Shown: positions 1 through 8,453 of the stretch, in pieces
Layout of the letters: each line of letters opens with the position of its first letter
Numbering within the stretch: the first letter of the stretch is position 1
NCBI RefSeq assembly: GCF_000482705.1
Contig: NZ_AXWO01000008.1
Span: forward strand, 150,593 to 214,592
Direction: 5' to 3'
Source: Glycomyces arizonensis DSM 44726
GTDB taxonomy: Bacteria; Actinomycetota; Actinomycetes; Mycobacteriales; Micromonosporaceae
Length of the DNA stretch: 64,000 nt
Notes under the pieces: model-generated
Told to the model about the DNA's origin: nothing
Seen by the model: the letters and a program-made list of their open reading frames with translations, nothing else
The model's database searches: none
Position numbers and translations under genes: made by a program

Positions 1-2
1 TC

Positions 3-374
3 CTGGCCTACCTGGGGATCAGATCGCTGCGCGCGAAACCCGCCGACATCGACGACGAGACCGGCGTCCGGTCGCGCGGCCGGGTGCTGCGCCGGACCGC
101 GGCCGTGTCGCTGCTCAACCCGCACGCCATCCTGGACACGGTCGGGGTGCTCGGGGCGGCCATCACCGCGCAGGCGGTGGGCACGCGCGCGGTCTTCGCG
201 GCCGGGGCGGTGTCCGCCTCCTGGCTGTGGTTCCTGCTGCTGGCGGGGGCGGCGGTGGGCATGCGGCGCTTCCTCACCAAGGAGCGCCGCGTCTGGTTCG
301 ACCGGGCCTCCGGCGCGATACTGCTGGTCTTCTCGGCGTGGCTCGCCGTCGAATTCGTGCTCGCCTTGGGGTGA
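3..374 (+). CDS. LysE/RhtB-family exporter, C-terminal part (5' end outside window)
   Basis: This is the C-terminal 123 codons of an inner-membrane LysE-family exporter, which moves amino acids or related small solutes out of the cell. The reading frame is open to the left edge, so the true start lies outside the window; the GTG at 84 is internal. The motif SLLNPHAILDT is the LysE-family 'LNPKA' segment. It is followed by three hydrophobic helices: roughly AVFAAGAVSASWLWFLLLAGAA, a short basic loop (RRFLTKERRVWFDR), and SGAILLVFSAWLAVEFVLAL. The order matches the last helices of ArgO/LysE proteins. The substrate cannot be told from this fragment. The next gene is on the opposite strand and converges, so no operon partner is visible. 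Confidence 0.8.
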   Translation: MAYLGIRSLRAKPADIDDETGVRSRGRVLRRTAAVSLLNPHAILDTVGVLGAAITAQAVGTRAVFAAGAVSASWLWFLLLAGAAVGMRRFLTKERRVWFDRASGAILLVFSAWLAVEFVLALG

Positions 375-454
375 GCGTTCGGGAACGGGCGCTGCCCCGG
401 CCAGAGCGGCCGGGGCGCTGGGGCCGCGCGCCCGTGGGCGCGCGGCGCGGTCGG

Positions 455-910
455 TCAGGTCCTGGCTCTGGCGCGTCCTCCGCTGAGCACCAGGCCGAGG
501 ATGATCATGCCGACGCCCAGGACCAGGTGCAGCCAGTCGTCGGCGTCGTTGAGCGGCACGAAGTTCGCGTCCGAGTGGCGGTCGACGATCAGGCCGTAGA
601 TCCACAGCAGCAGGTAGATCACGCCACCGCCGATGAGGAACGCCCGTGCTCCGGCCGCCGAGCGGGCCATGGCGAGTCCGACGATCCCGTACAGCAGGTG
701 GACGATGTTGTGCAGGACCGAGACGGCGAAGACGCCCAGCAGCATGGCGGACGACTCGTGGCCGGCGAACTTCATGGTGTCGTAGTCCGTGGTGATCCCC
801 GGGATGAACCCGAGGATGCCCACGAGCAGGAACACCAGCGAGATGATCACCGTGACCAGCTGTATCGGCGTTCGCGTCGCGGACTGGGCCGTGGGTTTGA
901 CGTCAGACAT
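455..910 (-). CDS. DUF4383 membrane protein
   Basis: A 151-residue integral membrane protein of the actinobacterial DUF4383 family; its function is unknown. Four hydrophobic segments can be seen: VTVIISLVFLLVGILGFIPG near the N-terminus, a segment around SVLHNIVHLLYGIVGLAM, one around FLIGGGVIYLLLWIYGLIV, and the last around WLHLVLGVGMIILGLVL. The family hallmarks GILGFIPGITT, SVLHNIVHL and NFVPLNDADDWLH are all present. The start is taken at MSDVKPT because AAGGGAGCGAGG precedes that ATG; an in-frame ATG 60 bases upstream has no such site. It is a single gene, read in the same direction as the large operon that ends 78 bp upstream. Confidence 0.85.
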   Translation of the reverse strand: MSDVKPTAQSATRTPIQLVTVIISLVFLLVGILGFIPGITTDYDTMKFAGHESSAMLLGVFAVSVLHNIVHLLYGIVGLAMARSAAGARAFLIGGGVIYLLLWIYGLIVDRHSDANFVPLNDADDWLHLVLGVGMIILGLVLSGGRARART

Positions 911-988
911 TCCTCGCTCCCTTCTGCGAGATGCGGTCATCCCCGGTGTACCCGGCCGTATCGGTTTCATACCGGCCGTTCGGCGGGC

Positions 989-1783
989 TCAGCCGAGGAT
1001 GCGCCTCGCGCGCCCGAGCATGGCGGGGTCGACCATCTCGCCGTCGGGCAGGGTGGCGACGCCGCCGCCTCTTCCAGGACCGTGCTCCAGGGCGTCGACG
1101 ACGGCCCTGGCCCAGGCCCGCTCCTCCTCGGAGGGGGCGAAGACCGCCTCGATGACGGGCAGCTGCGCGGGGTGGACCGCGACGCGTCCGCGCAGGCCCA
1201 GGGCCCTGCCGCGCTCGGTGTCGGCGCGCAGGCCGTCGAGGTCGCGGATGGCGGGGTAGACCGAGAGCATCGGCGCGTCGAGCCCGGCGGCGCGGGCGGC
1301 GATGAGCAGCCGGACGCGCGCGTGGTCGAGCACGAGGGGGTCGGTGCTGCCGAGGTCGCTCGCGAGGTCGGCCTCCCCGAGGGCCACCTCGCGCACCGCG
1401 GGGTGGGCGGCGACGGCCGCGGCGGCTTCGAGGCCGCGGGCGGACTCGATGAGCGCGGTGAGCGGCAGCCCGCCCGCGAGCCGCGCGATCGCGTCGAGCT
1501 CGCGGGGGTCCTCGACCTTCGGGACGCGGAGGCCGACGGCGGCGCCCGTGCCGCGGACGGCCTCGATCTCGTGCGCGGCCCCGGCGTTCACCCGCACTTG
1601 GAGCGCGATGCCCGGCGGCGGGTCGGCGAGGTAGGCGGTGACGTTCGCGAGCGCCTCGGCCTTCGCGTCGGCGGCGACGGCGTCCTCCAGGTCGAGGATC
1701 ACGACGTCGGCGCCCGAGGCCGCGGCCTTGCCGAAGCGGTCCGGGCGGTCGCCCGGCACGTACAGCGCGCTGACCGGGCTCAT
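989..1783 (-). CDS. HpcH/HpaI aldolase-family CoA ester lyase (CitE-like)
   Basis: A 264-residue CitE-like lyase, predicted to cleave a beta-hydroxyacyl-CoA of the malyl-, citramalyl- or citryl-CoA type to acetyl-CoA plus a 2-oxo acid. Family motifs appear in order: VPGDRPDRF at the N-terminus, ILDLEDAV, the RVN arginine strand, RVPKVED, LIESARG, the metal-site segment ALGEADLASDLG and AVHPAQLP near the C-terminus. Length is close to single-domain bacterial CitE homologues (about 270-300). The ATG overlaps the stop of the CaiB-type gene as ATGA, so the two are translationally coupled. A CoA-transferase next to a CoA-ester lyase is a sensible pair: activate an acid, then cleave it. It is the last gene of the operon that begins with LacI at 12.6 kb. 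The exact acyl substrate cannot be read from sequence. Confidence 0.85.
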   Translation of the reverse strand: MSPVSALYVPGDRPDRFGKAAASGADVVILDLEDAVAADAKAEALANVTAYLADPPPGIALQVRVNAGAAHEIEAVRGTGAAVGLRVPKVEDPRELDAIARLAGGLPLTALIESARGLEAAAAVAAHPAVREVALGEADLASDLGSTDPLVLDHARVRLLIAARAAGLDAPMLSVYPAIRDLDGLRADTERGRALGLRGRVAVHPAQLPVIEAVFAPSEEERAWARAVVDALEHGPGRGGGVATLPDGEMVDPAMLGRARRILG

Positions 1784-2967
1784 ACGACCCCCCGCTTCCG
1801 CAGCAGGTCCAGCTGCTCGCGGGTGACGCCGGCCTCGGCGAGGACCTCGTCGGTGTCCTGGCCGTGCGGCCTGCCGGTCCAGCGGATCGCGCCGGGCGTC
1901 TCGGAGAGCCGGAAGAGCACGTTCTGCATCTTGACGGGCCCGAGCTCGTCGTCCTCGACGGTCTGGACGGTGCCGATCGCCCGGTACTGGGGGTCGGCGA
2001 GCACGCCGCGCACGTCGTAGACCGGCGCGATCGCCGCCTGCGCGGCCTCGAACGCCTCGACCACCTCGTCGGTGGGGCGCGAGGCGATCCAGGCGGCGAC
2101 CGCCTCGTCGAGCTCGTCGGCGTGCTGGGCGCGGGTGTGCCCGGAGGCGAACCAGGGCTCGTCGACGAGGTCGCCGCGGCCGACCAGGCGCATGACGCGC
2201 TCGGCGATCGACTGCGAGCTGGTGGAGACGGCCACCCAGTCGCCGTCGCCGGTGCGGTAGACGTTGCGCGGCGCGTTGTTGACCGAGCGGTTCCCGCTGC
2301 GCGGCTGGAGGGTGCCGAGCTGGTCGTAGGCGGTGATCTGGCCGCCGAGGAGCATCAGGATCGGCTCGATGATCGCGAGGTCGATGACCTGTCCGCGCTC
2401 GTCGCGGTCGGCGCCGCGGAGGGCGACGAGCACGGCGTAGGCGGTGGCGAGCGCGGCGATGCCGTCGGCGAGGCCGAACGGGGGCAGCGTCGGCGGCCCG
2501 TCGGGCTGCCCGGTGAGGGCCGCGAAGCCGCTCATGGCCTCGGCGAGGCTGCCGAAGCCGGGCCGGGAGGCGTAGGGGCCGGTCTGGCCGAACGCGGTCA
2601 CGCGGGCGACGACGAGGCGCGGGTTGGCCTTGTGGAGTTCCTCGGGCCCCAGGCCCCAGCGTTCGAGGGTGCCGGGGCGGAAGTTCTCGATGAGCACGTC
2701 GGCGTCGGCGGCGAGCCGCAGGAGCAGTTCGGCGCCCTCCTCGGTGCCGAGGTTGATCGTGACGGTGCGCTTGTTGCGCCCGAGGGTCTTCCACCACAGG
2801 TTGACGCCGTCCTTGGACGGGCCGTGGCCGCGCGCGGCGTCGGGCTTGGCCGGGTGCTCCACTTTGATGACGTCGGCGCCGAAGTCGCCGAGGAAGGTCG
2901 CGGCGATGGGCCCGGCGAAGAGCGTGGAGACGTCGAGGACGCGCAGGCCCTCCAGCGGCGCGGTCAT
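1780..2967 (-). CDS. CaiB/BaiF (family III) CoA-transferase
   Basis: A 395-residue cytosolic class III CoA-transferase that moves CoA from a donor acyl-CoA to a carboxylic acid. The N-terminus shows the family pattern LEGLRVLDVSTLFAGP, then LGDFGADVIKVEHP, NKRTVTINL, DADVLIENFRPGTLERWGLG and the catalytic-aspartate region PPFGLADGIAALATAYAVL. It is full length for the family (about 390-410). It overlaps both neighbours by 4 bp (ATGA) and so belongs to the same transcript as the CitE-like lyase downstream and the FGE-fusion gene upstream. With the lyase it could activate and cleave a dicarboxylic or hydroxy acid. Donor and acceptor are unknown; members of this family act on oxalate, carnitine, malate, citramalate and others. 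Confidence 0.88.
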   Translation of the reverse strand: MTAPLEGLRVLDVSTLFAGPIAATFLGDFGADVIKVEHPAKPDAARGHGPSKDGVNLWWKTLGRNKRTVTINLGTEEGAELLLRLAADADVLIENFRPGTLERWGLGPEELHKANPRLVVARVTAFGQTGPYASRPGFGSLAEAMSGFAALTGQPDGPPTLPPFGLADGIAALATAYAVLVALRGADRDERGQVIDLAIIEPILMLLGGQITAYDQLGTLQPRSGNRSVNNAPRNVYRTGDGDWVAVSTSSQSIAERVMRLVGRGDLVDEPWFASGHTRAQHADELDEAVAAWIASRPTDEVVEAFEAAQAAIAPVYDVRGVLADPQYRAIGTVQTVEDDELGPVKMQNVLFRLSETPGAIRWTGRPHGQDTDEVLAEAGVTREQLDLLRKRGVV

Positions 2968-4982
2968 GCGGTGTCCTCCAGGTCTCGGGCGATGCGGAAT
3001 CCGATGCCGCTCGAACGTTCGACGCCGAGCCCCGGCATCAGGTATTTGAGGCTGAACGTCGCGTCGCGGCGGCCGCCGTCGGTGTACCAGTCGGAGCCTT
3101 CGGCGCGGTGGTCACTGCCGCCCTTGAGCATCGCGAAGCGGGTGACGCCGTCGGAGTGCTCGCTCTCGGTCCAGTTCCACACGGCGGGAGTGCGGCGCTG
3201 GAAGCCGGGCCGCTCGGCGGCGAGCTGCCATTCGAACTCGTCGGGCAGTCGGGCGCCCGCCCACGCGGCGTAGGCGCGGGCGTCGGCGAGCGACACGCCC
3301 GTCACGGGGGCGCCGTCGGCTCCGGCGGTGCCGCAGAGGAACCGCGCAGATGCAACTGGCTCGTATCCGGTCGCGTCGAGGAACCTCCGGAACTCCCCCG
3401 CCGAGACCTCGCGGGCGGCGACGGCGACGGGCCGCCGGATCTCGACGTCGAGGGTCTCGGTCCGGTCGTCGTGCAGGCGCGGGGGCAGCGGCTTCCACTC
3501 TTCGACGTACGGGGCGCCTTGGTAGAAGCCGGTCTCGCGGCGGCGGTAGGTGACGGTGAGGCGGTGCGGGCCCGCCTCGACGCGGAGCGCGTCGGCGGGC
3601 GCGGCGGCGGATTCGGAGGGCTCGGGGACGATGCGGACCGCCTCGCGGGCGGGGAAGGCCGCGTCCGCCGAGCCGGGGTCGGCGGCGGCCTCGCGGAGCA
3701 GTCCGGGCAGCCAGGCGGGCTCGTCGGCGCCGGGCGCCAGTTCGAGGACGCCGGTGACGCCGCGGCCGGGCACGGTCACCGCGGCCGGGTCGGCGGTTCC
3801 GGCGGTGACGTCGTAGCGGCGCGCGCCTTCCTGGAGCGGCGCGGCGAGCGGGTCGCCGGTCCAGTCGCCCTCGGCGCGGTTGACAACAGTCCACAGTGTT
3901 GCGTCGTTCTTCGTCCAGCGCGAGACGTAGACTCCGGCGGCGATCGCCTCGGGCGTCGCGCCTTCGAGCGGCGACCACTCCCCCGCCACGAGGATCTCGT
4001 GCGCGGCCCGCTGCACGCGGAGCATGCGCCGCAGCGTCGCCTCGTCGCGCCGGTTCCAGCCGACCCACACGCCGAACACGGCGTCCCACACCAGGACGCC
4101 GGTGCCGTTCATCCACGCGGACTGGAGCTCGCCGCTGTGGTCGCGGTTCCAGCGCCGGATGGAGTGCATCATGTGGCGCCGCTCGTACCAGTGGGCCCGC
4201 TGCACGCCGGGCGCCTCGGAGTCGGCGAACCACTGGGCCCAGCTGAGCAGGTGGTCTTCGATCCGCTGATTGGGAACGCGGGACTCGCCTTCGAGGACCT
4301 GCGGCGGGTCGGTCTCGGTGAGGGCCTGCGTCAGTCTCGCGTCGCCCTCCTTGAGCGTGTCGAGGAAGACGCCGTCCGCGTTGTACTCCTGGACGAGCGC
4401 GGCGAGCTCGTCGGCGTCGTCGCGCTCGGGGCGGCGGGTGCCGGTGTCCCAGGGGTTGTAGTCGACGAAGACGCGCAGGCCGCGCTCGTGGAACTGCTCC
4501 ACGAGTCCCTTGAGGTCGGGAACGTCGCGGTAGAAGTCGAACTGGTTGCGGTCGTCGATGCCGATCACGGGGTAGGCGTGCCAGAGGACGAGGCCGTCGA
4601 GGCCGCCTTGGTCGGCGATGGACTCAAGGAAGGCGTCGACGGTGAACCGCTGCGCGGCGTGGTCGAAGAGCCGCTCGTCCCACAGCCACACCTGGGCGAC
4701 GGCGTAGGCGCGGCTCGCCCAGCGGGTCCGGGGGTCCCCGTAGGCGGCGCCGCTGTAGCGGAGCCGCCCACGGGATTCGTCGCGCCAGACGGTGAGGTCG
4801 GCGCGCCACGCGGGCCAGTCGGCGGGGTCGCTCGGGGCCGCGAAGATCTTGGCGATGTCGCCCGTCTCGGGGTCGATCGCGCCGCCGGAGGGCAGCGCCG
4901 TGGGCCGGTCGATGGGCCTGGGCACCAGCGGGTCGAACGTGTTCGTGGCGGCTTCGTCGGGGTCAGATTCCTTGCGCTGCAC
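2964..4982 (-). CDS. TIM-barrel glycosidase-like protein fused to a C-terminal FGE/SUMF1-like domain
   Basis: A 672-residue two-part protein. Residues about 45-400 look like a (beta/alpha)8 glycosidase-type barrel: strand segments GLDGLVLWHAYPVI, GLRVFVDYNPWDTG and YNADGVFLDTLKEG, with many aromatics. A beta-rich linker follows. Residues about 520-668 match formylglycine-generating enzyme/SUMF1 proteins: REVSAGEFRRFLDATGYEP, PVTGVSLADARAYAAWAG, ARLPDEFEWQLAAE, VWNWTESEH, MLKGGS and the closing SGIGFRIARD. The copper-binding cysteine pair of true FGE, normally just after the GGS turn, is absent (GGSDHRAEGSDWY), so sulfatase activation is unlikely and the domain may serve binding or another oxidation-independent role. 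There is no signal peptide. It overlaps ribokinase by 20 bp and CaiB by 4 bp. The family of the barrel is not recognised with certainty. Confidence 0.7.
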   Translation of the reverse strand: MQRKESDPDEAATNTFDPLVPRPIDRPTALPSGGAIDPETGDIAKIFAAPSDPADWPAWRADLTVWRDESRGRLRYSGAAYGDPRTRWASRAYAVAQVWLWDERLFDHAAQRFTVDAFLESIADQGGLDGLVLWHAYPVIGIDDRNQFDFYRDVPDLKGLVEQFHERGLRVFVDYNPWDTGTRRPERDDADELAALVQEYNADGVFLDTLKEGDARLTQALTETDPPQVLEGESRVPNQRIEDHLLSWAQWFADSEAPGVQRAHWYERRHMMHSIRRWNRDHSGELQSAWMNGTGVLVWDAVFGVWVGWNRRDEATLRRMLRVQRAAHEILVAGEWSPLEGATPEAIAAGVYVSRWTKNDATLWTVVNRAEGDWTGDPLAAPLQEGARRYDVTAGTADPAAVTVPGRGVTGVLELAPGADEPAWLPGLLREAAADPGSADAAFPAREAVRIVPEPSESAAAPADALRVEAGPHRLTVTYRRRETGFYQGAPYVEEWKPLPPRLHDDRTETLDVEIRRPVAVAAREVSAGEFRRFLDATGYEPVASARFLCGTAGADGAPVTGVSLADARAYAAWAGARLPDEFEWQLAAERPGFQRRTPAVWNWTESEHSDGVTRFAMLKGGSDHRAEGSDWYTDGGRRDATFSLKYLMPGLGVERSSGIGFRIARDLEDTA

Positions 4983-5859
4983 GGAACTTGCGCACCTCCT
5001 CCAGCGTCGGCATGGATGGGACGGCGCCCTTGCGCTGCACGGCGATGGCCGCGGCGGTGGTGGCGAAGCCGGTGGCGGCCACGAGCGCTTCGAGGTCCGT
5101 GCCGTCGAGGGCGGCGGCGAAGGCGCCCACGAACGCGTCGCCCGCGCCGGTCGTGTCGACGGCGTTCACCTTGTGGCTCGGGACGGGCACCGGCCCCGCG
5201 CCGGGAAGGCCGACCAGGGCGCCCTCGGCGCCGAGCGTGATGATGACCGCGCAGCCGTGGCCGGTCAGGGCCGTCATGGGGTCGGCCGCGGCGCCCGCGA
5301 GCTCGGCGGCCTCGTGCTCGTTGACCACGAGCACGTCGATGTCGCTCAGGACGTCGACCGGGACCGCGCCGCTGGGGGCGGCGTTGAGGACCACGCGGGT
5401 GCCCGCGGCCTTCGCCTCGCGCACGGCCTCGGCGACCGTGGGCACGGGCGTCTCCAGCTGGAGCACGAGCACGTCGGCGGCGGCGATCGCGTCCAGTTCG
5501 GAGCCGGTGAGCGAGGCGAGTTCGGCGTTGGCGCCGGAGTTCACGACGATCGAGTTCTCGGCGCGCCGGTCGACGTAGATGACGGCCGAGCCGGTCGGGG
5601 CGTCGACGCGGCGGTCGAGCAGCTCGATCCCGGCGCCGCGGGCCTCGGCGGCGAGGCGGTCCCCGGCGGCGTCGCGTCCGAGCGCGACGATGAAGCGCAC
5701 CTCCGCTCCGGACCGGGCGGCGGCGACGGCCTGGTTGTTGCCCTTCCCGCCCGGGAAGGCCTCGCAGCCGTGGGCGAGCACGGTCTCGCCGGGCGCGGGG
5801 ATGCGGTCGACGCCGTAGACGAGGTCGAGGTTGGCGCTGCCGAGTACGACGACTCTCAT
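4963..5859 (-). CDS. rbsK: ribokinase (PfkB family)
   Basis: A 298-residue PfkB-family sugar kinase, most like ribokinase: ATP plus D-ribose gives ribose 5-phosphate in the cytosol. It begins MRVVVLGSANLDLVYGVDRIP, carries the ribokinase-type GGKGNNQAVAAARSG substrate loop near residue 42, and the catalytic anion-hole motif NAVDTTGAGDAFVGAF near residue 245 with the general-base Asp. NAAPSGAVPV and VVNEHEAAEL are also typical of RbsK. Length is normal. ATG overlaps the stop of the upstream ADP-ribosylglycohydrolase gene (ATGA). Placed directly after two glycohydrolases that cut N- or O-ribosyl bonds, it probably captures the released ribose. Specificity for ribose over another furanose is inference from motifs. 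Confidence 0.85.
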   Translation of the reverse strand: MRVVVLGSANLDLVYGVDRIPAPGETVLAHGCEAFPGGKGNNQAVAAARSGAEVRFIVALGRDAAGDRLAAEARGAGIELLDRRVDAPTGSAVIYVDRRAENSIVVNSGANAELASLTGSELDAIAAADVLVLQLETPVPTVAEAVREAKAAGTRVVLNAAPSGAVPVDVLSDIDVLVVNEHEAAELAGAAADPMTALTGHGCAVIITLGAEGALVGLPGAGPVPVPSHKVNAVDTTGAGDAFVGAFAAALDGTDLEALVAATGFATTAAAIAVQRKGAVPSMPTLEEVRKFRAAQGI

Positions 5860-7208
5860 TGGGACACCTCCACTGTTCTGGCGGCGAGATCGGAGAAGCG
5901 GGTCCCGGCGAAGCCGGGGACGGACGTGTCGAGCCGGTCGTCGAGCGGGTCGATCCAGCGCGGCGGCAGGGCCTTCGCTCCGGTGGCGGCACCGGCGAGG
6001 GCGCCCGCGGTGGCGCCGACCGAGTCGGTGTCCCAGCCGCCGGAGACCGCGAGGGTGATGGTGCGCTCGAAGTCCCCCGCGCCGCGGGCGAGCGCGAACG
6101 CGAGCAGTGCGGCGTTGTTGAGGACGTGGACCCAGTGCAGGTGCCCGTATGCGGCGTGGAGGGCGTCGATCGCGGCCTCGTCGCCGAGACCGCCGCGGCC
6201 GAGCTCGACGCCGCGCCGCACGGCCGCGGCGTAGCGGCTCCGCGGCGGCACGACCGCGAGGCCGGTCTCCAGGACCGCGTCGATCGGGGCGCCCGCGACG
6301 GCCGCCGCGCTGGCGGCGGCGGCGAACATCGCGCCGTAGACGCCGCTGCGTCCGTGGCTCAGCCGCGCGTCGGTCCAGGCCATGCGGGCGGCGGCCACCG
6401 GGTCGCCGGGGCTCGCCCAGCCGTAGACGTCGGTGCGGATCTGCGCGCCGATCCAGTCGCGGAACGGGTTGCGCACCTTCCCGGCCTCGTCCGGCTCGTA
6501 GCCGTCGAGGAGGTTGCGGTAGACGATGCGCTCGGCGGTGAAGACGCGCCCGCCCGGCAGGCTGTCCAGCCAGGACTGCGCCACGTCGTCGGTGGTGAAG
6601 CCGCGCCCGACGCGTTCGAGCAGCGCGAGGGCGATGAGCGGGAAGTTCAGGTCGTCGTCCTCGGGCATGCCGTCGATGTTCTCGACGAGGCTGGTCGGAC
6701 GGCTGCGCCGGTTCCACGGGTAGCGGGCCGCGACGTGGGGGTCGAGCCCGATCTCGGTGAAGTAGGAGCCGAGCGGCCAGTTGCCGGTGGCGCGGCCGAT
6801 GGCGCGGATGCCTTCGAGCGGGATCTTCTCGACCGGTTTGCCGAGCAGGCAGCCGCTGGCGCGGCCGAGCCAGGCGCCGAGGACACGGTCGGCGTAGTCG
6901 GCGCCGCGTGAGCCGCGCCGCTCGGGCGGCTCAGCGGCGGCGAGGATCGCGTCGAGGTCCTCGGGCTCGGCCTCGCGCAGGGTCACGGGCTCGGGGAGGC
7001 GGTCGAGTTCGGCGAGCAGTCCGCGGGCGAGCGAGCGCAGCTCCTCGGACGCGGGTTCGGGCGTCGCGCCGCTGACGGCTGGTTCGGCCGCGCCGCCCGC
7101 GGCGAGCCAGCGTTCGCGCACGCCGGAGGCGTCGCGGCCGTCGAGTTCGGCGGCGACCAAGGCGTGCGGCACGAGGTCCTCGGGCTGCGTCCAGCTGAGC
7201 CGCATCAT
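5856..7208 (-). CDS. ADP-ribosylglycohydrolase family protein, long form
   Basis: A 450-residue member of the DraG/ARH fold, dinuclear-magnesium enzymes that hydrolyse ADP-ribosyl or ribosyl glycosidic bonds. The catalytic core starts near residue 130 with YADRVLGAWLGRASGCLLGKPVE. The first metal cluster is visible as MPEDDDLNF and the second as GGWDTDSVGATAGA near residue 400. The first roughly 125 residues, including EPVTLREAEPEDLDAILAA, form an extension not present in the neighbouring paralogue. Start is the first of two ATGs, overlapping the stop of the upstream paralogue by one base (TGATG). Two divergent paralogues side by side suggest either different substrates or a hetero-oligomer. 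A protein de-ADP-ribosylation role is less likely given the sugar transporter and ribokinase around it. Confidence 0.82.
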   Translation of the reverse strand: MMRLSWTQPEDLVPHALVAAELDGRDASGVRERWLAAGGAAEPAVSGATPEPASEELRSLARGLLAELDRLPEPVTLREAEPEDLDAILAAAEPPERRGSRGADYADRVLGAWLGRASGCLLGKPVEKIPLEGIRAIGRATGNWPLGSYFTEIGLDPHVAARYPWNRRSRPTSLVENIDGMPEDDDLNFPLIALALLERVGRGFTTDDVAQSWLDSLPGGRVFTAERIVYRNLLDGYEPDEAGKVRNPFRDWIGAQIRTDVYGWASPGDPVAAARMAWTDARLSHGRSGVYGAMFAAAASAAAVAGAPIDAVLETGLAVVPPRSRYAAAVRRGVELGRGGLGDEAAIDALHAAYGHLHWVHVLNNAALLAFALARGAGDFERTITLAVSGGWDTDSVGATAGALAGAATGAKALPPRWIDPLDDRLDTSVPGFAGTRFSDLAARTVEVSQ

Positions 7209-8359
7209 CAGCTCACCGTTTCCGTGTCGAATGCGTCTCGGGCCTCGGCGACTCGCGCGGCGCGGTCGGCGTCGGCCGCCCACACGTCGCGGGCGACGGC
7301 GGCGATGAGCGGCCCGGTGGCGGTGATGTCGATGCGGCTGCCCTCGCTCACGTCGCGGATCCACTCGCCGGGCACGGCGCCCGCGCCGCCGAGGGCGCCC
7401 GCGACGGCCCCGGCCATGACGGCGATCGAGTCGGAGTCCCGGCCGTAGTTCACCGCGCCCAGAACGGACTCGCGGTAGTCGCCGTTCGCGGCGATCAGCA
7501 TGCCGAGGGCGATCGGGAGCTCCTCGATGGACTTGGTGCGGCTGGGGATGCGCGCGTCCATCGCGGGCTGCCGGTAGTGCGGGCCGACCGTGTCGAACGG
7601 CTCGACGGCGCGCCGCAGCTCGGCGAGACCGCCGGTGCGCCAGTCGCCGACGCCGGACGCAGCCTGCGCGACGGCGTCGATCGCGGCCCTCGTGCCGTCC
7701 TTGGCGAGCCGCAGCGCGGCCTCGACCACCGAGTCGACGGTGGCGCCGGGCCGCATCGCCTCGGCCACGGCCGCGGCGAAGACCCCGGCGGCCTCGCGCC
7801 CGTAGCTCGACTGGTGGGCCCCGGCGACGTCGATCGCCTCGGCGTAGGCGGCCTCGGGGTCGCCGGCGTTGACGATGCCGATCGGCGCGACGTACATCGT
7901 GGCGCCGCAGTTGACGATGTTCCCCACGCCCGCCTCGCGCGGGTCGATGTGCCCGTAGTGGAGCCTGGCGACGAGCCACTTCTCGGCCAGGAACACGCGG
8001 TGCAGCAGCAGCGACTCCGATTCGAGCTCGGGGATCCAGCGCTTCTCGCCGATGAGCAGCGGCACCAGGTGCTCGGCGATCGCGTGGGCGTCGAGGTGGT
8101 CCCGAACGGTGCCGTAGACGTCGACCAGGGCCGTGGTCATGAGGGTGTCGTCGGTGATGTGGCCGTCGCCCTTGTGGTACGGGGCGATCGGGCGGGCGTG
8201 GCGCCAGTCCTCGTTGAACGGGGGCACGATGCCCTCGATGAGGCCGCCGTAGCGGCTCTGGATCGCTTCGGGCGCGTTCCCCTCGGCCGCGCCGCCGAGT
8301 GCGTCGCCCACTGCCGCGCCCGCGAGCGCGCCCGTCGACTTCGTCACCAGCGTGTCCAT
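7208..8359 (-). CDS. ADP-ribosylglycohydrolase family protein, short form
   Basis: A 383-residue DraG/ARH-type glycohydrolase. Core motifs: LAGAAVGDALGGAAEG at the N-terminus, the first metal-binding motif GDGHITDDTLMTTAL, a central NCGATMYVAPIGIVNAGD, and the second metal site VNYGRDSDSIAVMAGAVAGAL. All the aspartate/threonine ligands expected for an active dinuclear Mg enzyme are present. The start MDTLVTKS is preceded by AAGGAGACACG, a good ribosome site. It lies 94 bp downstream of the binding-protein gene and is coupled to its paralogue by a one-base stop/start overlap. It is cytosolic, with no signal peptide. The substrate is presumably what the upstream CUT1 transporter brings in; that is inference from position. 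Confidence 0.85.
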   Translation of the reverse strand: MDTLVTKSTGALAGAAVGDALGGAAEGNAPEAIQSRYGGLIEGIVPPFNEDWRHARPIAPYHKGDGHITDDTLMTTALVDVYGTVRDHLDAHAIAEHLVPLLIGEKRWIPELESESLLLHRVFLAEKWLVARLHYGHIDPREAGVGNIVNCGATMYVAPIGIVNAGDPEAAYAEAIDVAGAHQSSYGREAAGVFAAAVAEAMRPGATVDSVVEAALRLAKDGTRAAIDAVAQAASGVGDWRTGGLAELRRAVEPFDTVGPHYRQPAMDARIPSRTKSIEELPIALGMLIAANGDYRESVLGAVNYGRDSDSIAVMAGAVAGALGGAGAVPGEWIRDVSEGSRIDITATGPLIAAVARDVWAADADRAARVAEARDAFDTETVS

Positions 8360-8453
8360 CGTGTCTCCTTGCTTCGAGTTCGTGTTCGGCGTCCGCCGGG
8401 GCGGTGCCGGGGGGCGCATCGCCCCGGCGGACGCGGGTCAGCGTGCGGTCGCC

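Noticed and set aside
2964..4982. A functional formylglycine-generating enzyme
   Set aside because: The two copper-binding cysteines are missing and no sulfatase lies nearby.
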